Assembly (NCBI GenBank): GCA_002392265.1
Contig: DGGP01000131.1
Coordinates: 1 to 5,034, forward strand
DNA from: Firmicutes bacterium UBA3871
GTDB lineage: Bacteria > Bacillota > Clostridia > Peptostreptococcales > Anaerovoracaceae
Direction of reading: 5' to 3'
Length of the DNA stretch: 5,034 nt
Positions 1 to 5,034 of this stretch are shown here, one piece after another (positions within the stretch are counted from its first letter, which is position 1; each line of letters begins with the position of its first letter). The position numbers and the translations under genes are program-made. The notes beneath the pieces were generated by a model. That model was not told where the DNA came from, did not search any database, and was given only the letters and a program-made list of their open reading frames with translations.

Positions 1-2
1 CA

Positions 3-122
3 AGGGCAAAAACAAGGGAAAACGGTGCTTTTTATGGTAGCAGACCTGCGAAAAATGCAGGAAAATCAATGGGTTTTAGAGATTCGGATAGACAAACTGG
101 AATTTATCAAAAAAATTATTGA
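3..122 (+). CDS. possible 3' end of an upstream gene (unrecognised, partial)
   Basis: One reading frame is open from the window edge to a TGA at 120-122, directly at the base of the hairpin at 122-142, as expected for a gene that ends just before its terminator. The 39 visible residues are basic and rich in Gly, Ser, Arg, Lys, Asn and Gln, and end in ...TGIYQKNY. They look like a disordered tail; such tails occur on DEAD-box RNA helicases and other RNA-binding proteins, but no diagnostic motif is visible and I do not assign a function. Two alternatives exist. The frame starting at base 2 stops at 38-40 after a short Lys-rich stretch. The frame starting at base 1 stays open through the hairpin and into the next gene, which makes it unlikely to be the real one. 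The choice rests only on the position of the stop. Confidence 0.35.
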   Translation, partial: RAKTRENGAFYGSRPAKNAGKSMGFRDSDRQTGIYQKNY

Positions 123-147
123 CCTCGTGGTTACCACGAGGTTTATT
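119..147 (+). promoter_or_regulatory. candidate promoter of the dipeptidase gene
   Basis: TTGACC at 119-124 (5 of 6 to TTGACA) and TTTATT at 142-147 (4 of 6 to TATAAT) are separated by 17 nt. The predicted start near 154 leaves a leader of about 25 nt that contains the ribosome binding site at 161-168. The spacer coincides with the inverted repeat at 122-142. No better promoter was found between the hairpin and the gene, so transcription starts here, reads through from upstream, or starts further left. The weak -10 keeps confidence low. Confidence 0.3.
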
Positions 148-153
148 CTTTTT
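122..153 (+). terminator. Rho-independent terminator (or palindromic operator)
   Basis: A perfect 10+10 inverted repeat (ACCTCGTGGT at 122-131, ACCACGAGGT at 133-142) is followed by TTTATTCTTTTT at 142-153. As RNA it gives a stem of about 9 bp with a 3-nt loop, preceded by an A-rich run (109-115) and followed by a U-rich run, which is the classic intrinsic terminator layout. It probably ends the gene upstream of the window. The same palindrome fills the spacer of a candidate promoter for the next gene, so a protein-binding operator is a real alternative. Confidence 0.7.
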
Positions 154-178
154 GTAAGAAGGGAGGTGAAAAGAATAT

Positions 179-1564
179 ATGGCTGGAGTACCAAACGATG
201 TATTGGAGAAATTGAAAAGCAGCATGCGGGCAGAGATGCCTTCCGTTTTGGCGGATTTAAAGGGGCTGATCGCCATTCCGAGCGTTTCGGCAGATAAAGC
301 GGAAGTAAAAAAAGCTCTTGACTATGTTCTGGAGGCCGGAGAAAGCATGGGATTTGAAGCAAAATCCTGCTGTGACGGGCAAGTGGGTGTTATAGAATAC
401 GGACAAGGTGAAGAAACGCTGGGCATACTGGGGCATGTGGATGTGGTTCCTGCCGGAGACAGAAAAAACTGGCTGTCAGATCCCTTCGGGATGGAAGTCA
501 GAGACGGCAAAGTCTACGGGCGCGGGACCATAGACGATAAAGGGCCTGTAATGCTGTGTTTGCACGCTATGAAGGTAATAAAAGAAAGCGGACTGGAGCC
601 AAAGAAAAAAATCCAGCTCATCCTCGGGACGCAGGAGGAGGTTGAATGGGTTGATATGCGAGAGTATGTCAAAAAAGAAAAGCTTCCCGATTATGCTTTT
701 ACGCCGGACGGGGAATATCCTCTCTGTAACATCGAAAAGGGGATAGTCGATGCGGATTTTTGTTATGAAATCTCCGAAAAGGACATTGAGCCCCAAAAAG
801 GGGAATGTAAAATATGCAGCATAGATGCAGGAATCATGGCGAACGGTGTGCCGGGTTATGCCGAAGCAGTCGTCAAAGAGTTTGACAGCGACGGAAAAGT
901 AGTGACAAAGACAGTCGGCGTAAAGGGAAAAGCTGTTCACTCGAGCATGCCCGAAAAGGGCGAAAACGCACTGTATATTCTGGCGGACAAGTGCAGAGAG
1001 TGCGGCATTTCCGGCAGACTCGCAGAAATCCTGAGCTTCCTAAAGGAGAGCTTTTGCTCTGTCTATGGAAAAGAGATAGGTCTGATGTCAGACGGCGAGC
1101 ATTATCATGGAGAATTCGTTCACAGGAACACATTCTCAGTGACAATGCTAAAGACAGAAGACCTCAAGGTAAGAGCACATGTTAATATCAGATATGCTTA
1201 TGGTACGGACGCAAATGATATTATAAGGGTGCTTGAAGAGCTTGCGGAAAAAAGCGGCGGCAGGCTGGAGGTAACGGACGTTATGCCTGCAGTTTACGTG
1301 GCAAAGGACAGAAAGTTTGTCGGAAAAATGATTGAGGCTTATGAAGAGGCGACAGGCCTGAGGCATGAGGACACGCTGGCCTACGGCGGATCATACGCAA
1401 AGGCAATGCCAAATGCGGTTTCGTTTGGACCACTGTTTCCGGGTGAGGAAGATACATGTCATGAGGACAACGAATACTTTTCACTTGACAGTATGGAAAA
1501 AAATGCTATGGTTATTGTGCTGACGCTGGCAAAAATCTGTTTGACGGAAGAAAAGCTCAAATAG
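179..1564 (+). CDS. pepV: M20 family metallo-dipeptidase, PepV/Sapep type
   Basis: This is a predicted cytoplasmic di-zinc dipeptidase that releases free amino acids from dipeptides, the last step of peptide use. At 461 residues it is full length for the family. The visible motifs match the active-site layout known for Lactobacillus PepV almost position for position. GHVDVVP carries zinc ligand H86 and D88. GRGTIDDKG carries the bridging D119. GTQEE carries the catalytic E153 and zinc ligand E154. TPDGEYP carries D177, and CHEDNEY near the C-terminus carries H428. The central lid domain (about 190-380) includes GKAVHSSMPEKG, whose H254 corresponds to the lid histidine that contacts the substrate. 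The start is fixed by GGGAGGTG at 161-168, 10 nt before the ATG. There is no signal peptide. The NhaC-like antiporter follows after 66 nt on the same strand, but it has its own candidate promoter. The exact dipeptide specificity cannot be read from the sequence; a broader aminoacylase or carnosinase-like role is the main alternative. Confidence 0.93.
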   Translation: MAGVPNDVLEKLKSSMRAEMPSVLADLKGLIAIPSVSADKAEVKKALDYVLEAGESMGFEAKSCCDGQVGVIEYGQGEETLGILGHVDVVPAGDRKNWLSDPFGMEVRDGKVYGRGTIDDKGPVMLCLHAMKVIKESGLEPKKKIQLILGTQEEVEWVDMREYVKKEKLPDYAFTPDGEYPLCNIEKGIVDADFCYEISEKDIEPQKGECKICSIDAGIMANGVPGYAEAVVKEFDSDGKVVTKTVGVKGKAVHSSMPEKGENALYILADKCRECGISGRLAEILSFLKESFCSVYGKEIGLMSDGEHYHGEFVHRNTFSVTMLKTEDLKVRAHVNIRYAYGTDANDIIRVLEELAEKSGGRLEVTDVMPAVYVAKDRKFVGKMIEAYEEATGLRHEDTLAYGGSYAKAMPNAVSFGPLFPGEEDTCHEDNEYFSLDSMEKNAMVIVLTLAKICLTEEKLK

Positions 1565-1571
1565 TTCGGTT

Positions 1572-1600
1572 TTGTTAGTAATTCTTATAAAAATTATAAA
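1572..1600 (+). promoter_or_regulatory. candidate sigma-A promoter of the NhaC-like antiporter
   Basis: TTGTTA at 1572-1577 (4 of 6) and TATAAA at 1595-1600 (5 of 6) are separated by 17 nt in an AT-rich gap just after the dipeptidase stop. The predicted start near 1607 precedes the ribosome binding site AAAGGA at 1616-1621. No terminator hairpin lies between the two genes, so the antiporter may be transcribed both from here and by read-through from the dipeptidase. Confidence 0.45.
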
Positions 1601-1630
1601 TAAGTTAAGTAAAAGAAAGGATGTGTTAAA

Positions 1631-3007
1631 ATGGATTTTGGTTTTTGGTCACTCGTGCCGGTAATCGTTATCCTGGTGCTGGCACTGATAACACGCGAAA
1701 CCTTCTTGTCGCTGTTTGTGGGTGTTGCAGTAGGCTTCCTGATGATTGCGGGTGGGCATCCGATTGATGCCTTTAACGGATTCTTGGATTCACTTTACAC
1801 GGTAATGACGGACGAAAATACAGCATGGGTACTCATGATTTGCGGTCTGTTCGGCGCAATGGTCATGCTGATTACGGAATCCGGAGGCGTACTTGGTTTT
1901 TCAAGGTTTATGGAGAAGTTCCTGAAGACGAGAAGGCAGACTCTGATAGGAACATGGATTCTCGGTATTATTGTATTTGTTGATGATTATCTTAACTGTC
2001 TGGCTGTAGGTGCAGCTGTCAGGAGCCTTGCAGACAAGCATCGCATTTCGCGAGAAATGATTGCATTTATCGTAAACGCAACAGGTGTAACGGTGTGTGC
2101 AATCGTGCCGTTCTCGTCATGGTCGGCTTATATGGGCGGCCTGATGAAAAAGGCTGACATGCTTGGCGGACTCAGCGTAACAGGCGCTTACATTCACACG
2201 ATTCCGTTCGTAATCTTCGGATGGCTTGCGGTAATAATGGTACCTCTCATTGCACTCGGTATTATTCCGCTGTTCGGACCTATGAAGAAATCCGAAAGAA
2301 GAGCTATCGAGACCGGCGAAGTGCAGTCCGAGGAAGCAAAGAACGCGCATGGCGAGCTGCCTAATGATGAGCTCAAGTTCAAGGACAAAAAGTGCAGCGC
2401 ATGGAACTTCCTTGTTCCGATTGTTCTCGTAGCCATCATCACAGTATGGGTAGATGACCTCCTCGTAGGTATCTTTGCAGGACTTCTGTGCTGCTTTGTA
2501 ATGTATCTGCCGCAGCGCCTGATGAATGTAAACGGCTTCTTCACCACACTTTTAAAGGGTATCACCGACATGTGTTCGATGCTGGTAATCATCGTGCTTT
2601 CGTACACTTTGATAGAAGTTAATTCACAGCTCGGACTGGTTGATTTTGTAGTAGAAACTTCGCTTAATACTGTAAATCCGGCTGTTTTACCGGCAGTAAT
2701 TTTCGTAGTTATAGGTCTTCTGTCATTTGCATCGGGCAGCTTCTGGGGACTTGCGGCTATCGCATTCCCAATCGTCGGCCCTATGGCAGCAGCGTTCGGA
2801 GTAAGCCCGTTCCTCTGCGCAGGAGCAATTATTTCAGCAGTTTCCTTCGGTGGACAGATTTGTATGTATTCCGATACTGTAATCCTCACATCGGCATCAA
2901 CTCAGATTACAAATGCTGAATATCTGAGAACATCCGGTCCACTGGTTGCAGTACCTTTTGTACTTGCGATTGTTCTCTATCTGGTAGCGGGGTTTATGTT
3001 TGCATAA
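1631..3007 (+). CDS. NhaC-superfamily Na+/H+ (or amino-acid/organic-acid) antiporter
   Basis: This is a polytopic inner-membrane protein of 458 residues with about 10-12 hydrophobic segments, as in the NhaC family, which swaps Na+ for H+ or, in relatives such as MleN, for organic acids. Family signs are VFVDDYLN (D118, D119), NATGVTVCAIVPFSSW after the fourth or fifth segment, SGSFWG (G369-G373) where many relatives have a GTSWG-like sequence, and a YSDTVILTS segment (S414, D415, T416). A hydrophilic loop rich in Glu, Lys and Asn (about 219-257) divides the protein into halves. The segment before the SDT motif reads FGGQICMYSDT, whereas typical NhaC proteins have a GDHCSPISDT-like sequence, so the cation or substrate site may differ. 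Translation starts at 1631 after AAAGGA with 9-nt spacing. Position beside a dipeptidase hints at amino-acid or peptide-linked exchange, but the substrate is not known. Family membership is secure; the transported ion or solute is inference. Confidence 0.88.
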   Translation: MDFGFWSLVPVIVILVLALITRETFLSLFVGVAVGFLMIAGGHPIDAFNGFLDSLYTVMTDENTAWVLMICGLFGAMVMLITESGGVLGFSRFMEKFLKTRRQTLIGTWILGIIVFVDDYLNCLAVGAAVRSLADKHRISREMIAFIVNATGVTVCAIVPFSSWSAYMGGLMKKADMLGGLSVTGAYIHTIPFVIFGWLAVIMVPLIALGIIPLFGPMKKSERRAIETGEVQSEEAKNAHGELPNDELKFKDKKCSAWNFLVPIVLVAIITVWVDDLLVGIFAGLLCCFVMYLPQRLMNVNGFFTTLLKGITDMCSMLVIIVLSYTLIEVNSQLGLVDFVVETSLNTVNPAVLPAVIFVVIGLLSFASGSFWGLAAIAFPIVGPMAAAFGVSPFLCAGAIISAVSFGGQICMYSDTVILTSASTQITNAEYLRTSGPLVAVPFVLAIVLYLVAGFMFA

Positions 3008-3036
3008 AGTAAACCAAATAGCATAGCTACCCTGAT

Positions 3037-3082
3037 AATAAAAATCCTCGAGGCTTCTCTCACTCCCTCGAGGATTTTTATT
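3037..3082. terminator. bidirectional intrinsic terminator between convergent genes
   Basis: A perfect 17-bp inverted repeat (3037-3053 with 3066-3082, core ATCCTCGAGG / CCTCGAGGAT) encloses a 12-nt loop. On the plus strand the stem runs into TTTTTATTTT, and on the minus strand into TTTTTATTAT, so each strand has its own T-tract. It lies 29 nt past the antiporter stop and 21 nt past the folT stop, and serves both. Confidence 0.93.
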
Positions 3083-3103
3083 TTAGAAAGTATATCGTTT
3101 TTG

Positions 3104-3625
3104 CTACTGGCGCTGAAGCTTCGGAATGAAGCGGCCGCCTGCGAGTATGCGATCGTAAGTGATTTTTATCAGTGCCGTCTCGACCGGAATTGCGAATGCA
3201 ACCTTTATTATGCGCGTAGGGAGCAGCACCATAAATGCGTTCCCATAGAGGATGCTGAGCCAAAGCGTGTTGAGCACGAGGTCAAACAGCAGCACTACTG
3301 TACAGCTGGCGAGGAGGCTTCTTTTCCATGTCACTTCATGCCCGTGCAGGATGAAGCCGAACACAAAGCCCGAAAGGAATGCAGTAAGCGTGAAGCCGGG
3401 GAAGAAATCTCCCGTCGGAAAGATGTTCGCACCGAGGATATCTCCTATTGCATAAGCGGCGCCCGCCCACAGCGGACCATACATCATGCCGATGACAGCA
3501 ATAGGCAGGAACCCAAAGCCGAGTCTGAGTATCGGTGTGTTGATTGAAAGAAATCTGGTGAGGATTATTTCCATTGCAATCAGGAGTGCGATGGTTACCA
3601 GACGTACTGTGTTGGAATTTTTCAT
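3104..3625 (-). CDS. folT: folate ECF transporter S component FolT
   Basis: This is the substrate-binding membrane subunit of an energy-coupling-factor importer for folates. It binds folate in the membrane and docks onto a shared EcfA/EcfA'/EcfT module, which is not in this window. At 173 residues with about six hydrophobic segments it has the normal size. Family signs are the AxxxA motif in the first segment (A13, A17), used by S components to contact EcfT; LRLGFGFLPIAVIG (33-46); GDILGANIFPTGDFFPGFTL (61-80); LNTLWLSILYG (118-128); and PTRIIK (136-141). The start is supported by AGGAGG at 3634-3639 (minus strand), 8 nt before the ATG. The THF riboswitch immediately upstream independently supports a folate role. 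The gene is a single-gene unit facing the antiporter across a shared terminator. The C-terminus is short and basic (IPKLQRQ). The main alternative, an S component for another vitamin, is unlikely given the riboswitch. Confidence 0.95.
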   Translation of the reverse strand: MKNSNTVRLVTIALLIAMEIILTRFLSINTPILRLGFGFLPIAVIGMMYGPLWAGAAYAIGDILGANIFPTGDFFPGFTLTAFLSGFVFGFILHGHEVTWKRSLLASCTVVLLFDLVLNTLWLSILYGNAFMVLLPTRIIKVAFAIPVETALIKITYDRILAGGRFIPKLQRQ

Positions 3626-3633
3626 AAAAAATA

Positions 3634-3656
3634 CCTCCTTTTATTTTAAAAAGAGG
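3634..3656 (-). promoter_or_regulatory. RBS of folT inside a sequestering hairpin
   Basis: In the minus-strand RNA, CCUCUUUUU (from 3656 to 3648) pairs with AAAAGGAGG (3642 to 3634) in nine consecutive pairs, one a G-U wobble, around a 5-nt AAAAU loop. The right arm is the Shine-Dalgarno of folT, so this hairpin would hide it. No strong terminator lies between the aptamer and the start codon, so translational control is the expected output of the riboswitch. Confidence 0.65.
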
Positions 3657-3670
3657 ATGTCTTAAATATT

Positions 3671-3780
3671 GTAGCAGCGGACGCGACACTGCGTCGCAAG
3701 CCGTTTCCGCTTTAGCGGAGGCTTTTCGTTCACGGGCGACATCCCATCCCGTGACACTTGACGCGCAATGTCTACTCTAC
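3671..3780 (-). ncRNA. THF (tetrahydrofolate) riboswitch aptamer
   Basis: The minus-strand leader of folT matches the THF riboswitch closely. It shows, in order, AGAGUAGA, GCGUCAAGUG, AUGGGAUGUCG and AACGAA, the conserved blocks I recall from the Streptococcus mutans folT aptamer. The fold is complete. P1 is GUAG (3780-3777) with CUAC (3674-3671). P2 is 9 bp (3772-3764 with 3693-3685, one G-U). P3 is 7 bp (3754-3748 with 3736-3730). P4 is a two-part hairpin (3724-3720 with 3702-3698, then UCCGC/GCGGA capped by UAAA). The L3-J2/1 pseudoknot is GGAUG (3744-3740) with CGUCC (3683-3679). It senses reduced folates and is expected to lower FolT production when they are plentiful. Confidence 0.95.
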
Positions 3781-3791
3781 GAATTGATGTA

Positions 3792-3820
3792 ATTCTATCA
3801 CTGCAAGGGGTGCTGTGCAA
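3792..3820 (-). promoter_or_regulatory. promoter of the folT riboswitch transcript
   Basis: On the minus strand TTGCAC (3820-3815) and TAGAAT (3797-3792, 5 of 6 to TATAAT) are 17 nt apart. The predicted start at about 3783-3786 is only a few bases before riboswitch helix P1 at 3780, so the transcript would begin almost exactly at the aptamer. The -35 is weak (3 of 6). A small inverted repeat GAATT/AATTC (3781-3795) overlaps the start region; its meaning is unclear. Confidence 0.55.
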
Positions 3821-3850
3821 TAGAAAAACGCAAAAAAGAGGGTTCGATTG

Positions 3851-3913
3851 ATGAAATTTGTATCAAAATGCGAAAATGGGTTTCACGATGCGGAATATCG
3901 TTTGCAGATGTAG
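3851..3913 (+). CDS. possible 20-residue small ORF
   Basis: An ATG at 3851 is preceded by AGAGGG (3837-3842) with 8-nt spacing, which is a better ribosome binding site than that of the transporter downstream. The frame encodes 20 residues beginning MKFVSKCENG and stops at TAG 3911-3913. It has no membrane segment, no run of a single amino acid typical of an attenuation leader, and no recognised motif. No convincing promoter was found in front of it. It could be a small protein, a leader peptide for the MFS gene, or chance. Confidence 0.2.
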   Translation: MKFVSKCENGFHDAEYRLQM

Positions 3914-3960
3914 TGTCAGTACTATGGATGCAGTGCCGTGTCTTTGCATTAGGGTTTATA

Positions 3961-4010
3961 TGAAGGGTAAAGGATTGTTTGAAAGGTGAATTGTTTACTT
4001 GAAGGGTAAA
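3961..4010 (+). repeat. three 11-bp direct repeats, possible operator
   Basis: TGAAGGGTAAA occurs at 3961-3971 and 4000-4010, with a 9 of 11 match (TGAAAGGTGAA) at 3980-3990. The starts are 19 and 20 bp apart, nearly two helical turns, so all three sites would lie on roughly one face of the DNA. TTGTTT occurs between the copies at 3975-3980 and 3991-3996. The third copy overlaps the -35 of the candidate MFS promoter. This suggests binding sites for a regulator of unknown family. Confidence 0.45.
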
Positions 4011-4027
4011 AAGAAAAGTGATATATT
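3999..4027 (+). promoter_or_regulatory. candidate promoter of the MFS transporter
   Basis: TTGAAG at 3999-4004 (4 of 6) and TATATT at 4022-4027 (5 of 6) are separated by 17 nt. The predicted start at about 4033-4036 coincides with the ATG at 4035, so transcripts from this promoter would have almost no leader. The -35 lies inside the third direct repeat. Confidence 0.4.
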
Positions 4028-4034
4028 CTTTAAT

Positions 4035-5034
4035 ATGAATGAAAAGAAGACAGAGAAAAAATCTCTTTATTACAATTATATAGTGCTTTATACCGTTACA
4101 TACGGTGCGATGGGCGGAGTGTTTCCGCTGATAGGCCAGTATCTCGACGACATAGGCTTTTCGGGAACCCAGATTGGGACTATCACGGGAGCAGGCACCT
4201 TTGCGGCTATTTTTGCAACCGCTTTCTGGGGCAGTGTCTACAACAGGGCGCGCAGAAAAAGCGGTGTTGTAATGTTGCTTTGTGCAGTTACTGCGGTCAT
4301 TATGGCAGCGCTTCCTTCAATCAGGCTGTATGGACTCTTCCTGCTTGCTTATGCTGTGATGTATTTCTTTCAGCAGCCTGTCAATGCGCTTTCGGATGCG
4401 ATGGTAATGGAGGACGGCGAAAAATTCAACGTTATTCGCATGTGGGGAGCGATAGGATATGCGCTTGCTGTATTCTTTGCGGGAAGGCTTGCAAACAGCC
4501 TTGGGACGAGCATAATATTTACCGTCGCAGTGGCCGGCTTTGCGATTTCACTTGTCTTTGTGGGGCTGATTGGTCGCGGCAGAGGGGAGCTTTGCACTTT
4601 GCGGCAGGAAGCGAATGAAAGCAGCGGCAAAGCGGAGGCCTTGACCACTGTTGAGGCTTATGACGAATCGGCAGGTGAGGTGAGCCTTAAAGAAGCCTCG
4701 GCAAATGTCGATGTAAAGCCGGAGCAGGAGGCTTGTCCGAAAAGGAAGGCGGGAGGCTATCTCGAGCTTTTCACTAATCGGACGTATGTGAAAATCTTGA
4801 TTGTGGCTATATTTGTGGGCGGCACGAATGTGGCGAATAATACTTACTTTAGTTTCCTGTTCGAGGATGCGGGCGGAGATCTGTCGGGGCTGGGCTTTAC
4901 GATGCTGCTGATGGTCGGAAGCGAAGCGCCGTTTATGTTCCTTTCGGCAAGGCTTTCGGAAAAGTTCACACTCGAAAAGATGATTCTTTTTTCTATTATT
5001 ATATCGGCTTGCCGTTTTCTGTGGTACTCGACGG
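4035..5034 (+). CDS. MFS transporter, LacY/HcaT-like (MFS_1_like), 3' end outside window
   Basis: This is an inner-membrane secondary transporter of the major facilitator superfamily; 333 residues are visible and the frame is still open at the window edge. Six hydrophobic segments are followed by a long hydrophilic loop (about 180-245, rich in Glu, Ala and Lys) and then further segments. Family signs are FPLIGQYLDDIGFSGTQIG in the first loop, WGSVYNRARRKSG as the motif-A-like loop 2-3 (an Asn where Asp is usual), QQPVNALSDAMVM, and IRMWGAIGYALAVFFAG (relatives have RLWGSIGY), which points to the nucleoside/phenylpropionate/LacY-like group. The substrate cannot be told. The ATG at 4035 gives a short charged N-terminus before segment 1 but lacks a good ribosome binding site. 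A TTG at 3999 with AAAGGTGA 9 nt upstream is an alternative start that would add 12 residues. The gene diverges from folT across about 240 nt. Confidence 0.87.
   Translation, partial: MNEKKTEKKSLYYNYIVLYTVTYGAMGGVFPLIGQYLDDIGFSGTQIGTITGAGTFAAIFATAFWGSVYNRARRKSGVVMLLCAVTAVIMAALPSIRLYGLFLLAYAVMYFFQQPVNALSDAMVMEDGEKFNVIRMWGAIGYALAVFFAGRLANSLGTSIIFTVAVAGFAISLVFVGLIGRGRGELCTLRQEANESSGKAEALTTVEAYDESAGEVSLKEASANVDVKPEQEACPKRKAGGYLELFTNRTYVKILIVAIFVGGTNVANNTYFSFLFEDAGGDLSGLGFTMLLMVGSEAPFMFLSARLSEKFTLEKMILFSIIISACRFLWYST

Noticed and set aside
25..297. Plus-strand open frame of 90 codons overlapping the dipeptidase start
   Set aside because: It reads through the terminator/palindrome and into the well-supported dipeptidase in another frame, and its first ATG has no ribosome binding site.
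476..940. 154-codon minus-strand open frame inside the dipeptidase gene
   Set aside because: It is antisense to the catalytic core of the dipeptidase, with no start signal or motif.
1621..1629. ATG TGT TAA minimal ORF just before the antiporter
   Set aside because: It overlaps the ribosome binding site by coincidence, and two codons are not evidence of a leader peptide.
2194..2889. 231-codon minus-strand open frame inside the antiporter gene
   Set aside because: It is antisense to a clear membrane protein, is rich in Thr, Ile and Arg as expected from a complementary frame, and has no binding site or recognisable motif.
3101..3547. 148-codon plus-strand open frame across folT
   Set aside because: It is the antisense shadow of folT: highly charged, no family features, and in conflict with the riboswitch-led minus-strand gene.
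3706..3719. TCCGC-TTTA-GCGGA hairpin read as a terminator for folT or the spacer
   Set aside because: It has no T-tract on either strand and is explained as the P4 arm of the THF aptamer.
3799..3935. CACTGCA and TGCAGTG as an inverted repeat flanking the spacer
   Set aside because: Seven-base arms about 120 nt apart, one lying inside the folT promoter, are expected by chance.

Overview
The window looks like a chromosomal segment of a moderate-GC Firmicute, most likely a Clostridia-class anaerobe. The evidence is strong purine-rich Shine-Dalgarno sites, sigma-A-like promoters, hairpin plus T-tract terminators, and a tetrahydrofolate (THF) riboswitch in front of folT, an arrangement known mainly from Clostridia and Lactobacillales. 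No rRNA, tRNA, transposase, CRISPR array or phage gene is visible. The assignment to Clostridia is inference.

Layout. Positions 1-122 probably hold the last codons of an upstream plus-strand gene. A perfect inverted repeat followed by a T-rich run (122-153) then acts as a terminator, or as an operator inside a promoter. Positions 179-1564 encode a PepV/Sapep-type M20 metallo-dipeptidase with all expected zinc and catalytic residues. A 66-nt gap with a good promoter leads to a NhaC-superfamily membrane antiporter (1631-3007). A 17-bp perfect stem (3037-3082) terminates this gene and the convergent minus-strand gene.

The minus-strand unit is a folate ECF-transporter substrate-binding subunit, FolT (3104-3625). 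It is preceded by a complete THF riboswitch (3671-3780), a hairpin covering its ribosome binding site (3634-3656), and a promoter (3792-3820) whose start point falls just before the aptamer. From the divergent side, a roughly 240-nt spacer with three near-identical 11-bp direct repeats and a promoter leads to a plus-strand MFS transporter of the LacY/HcaT-like type, which runs off the window at 5034.

How the genes work together. The dipeptidase and the antiporter are adjacent on the same strand and could belong to peptide or amino-acid use, but this rests on position only. FolT would bring in folates using an EcfA/A'/T module encoded elsewhere and would be shut down when reduced folates are abundant. 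The most interesting detail is a possible switching mechanism: the riboswitch L3 loop, which forms the ligand-dependent pseudoknot, is also complementary over 8 bases to the segment carrying the anti-Shine-Dalgarno strand. That gives two mutually exclusive folds.
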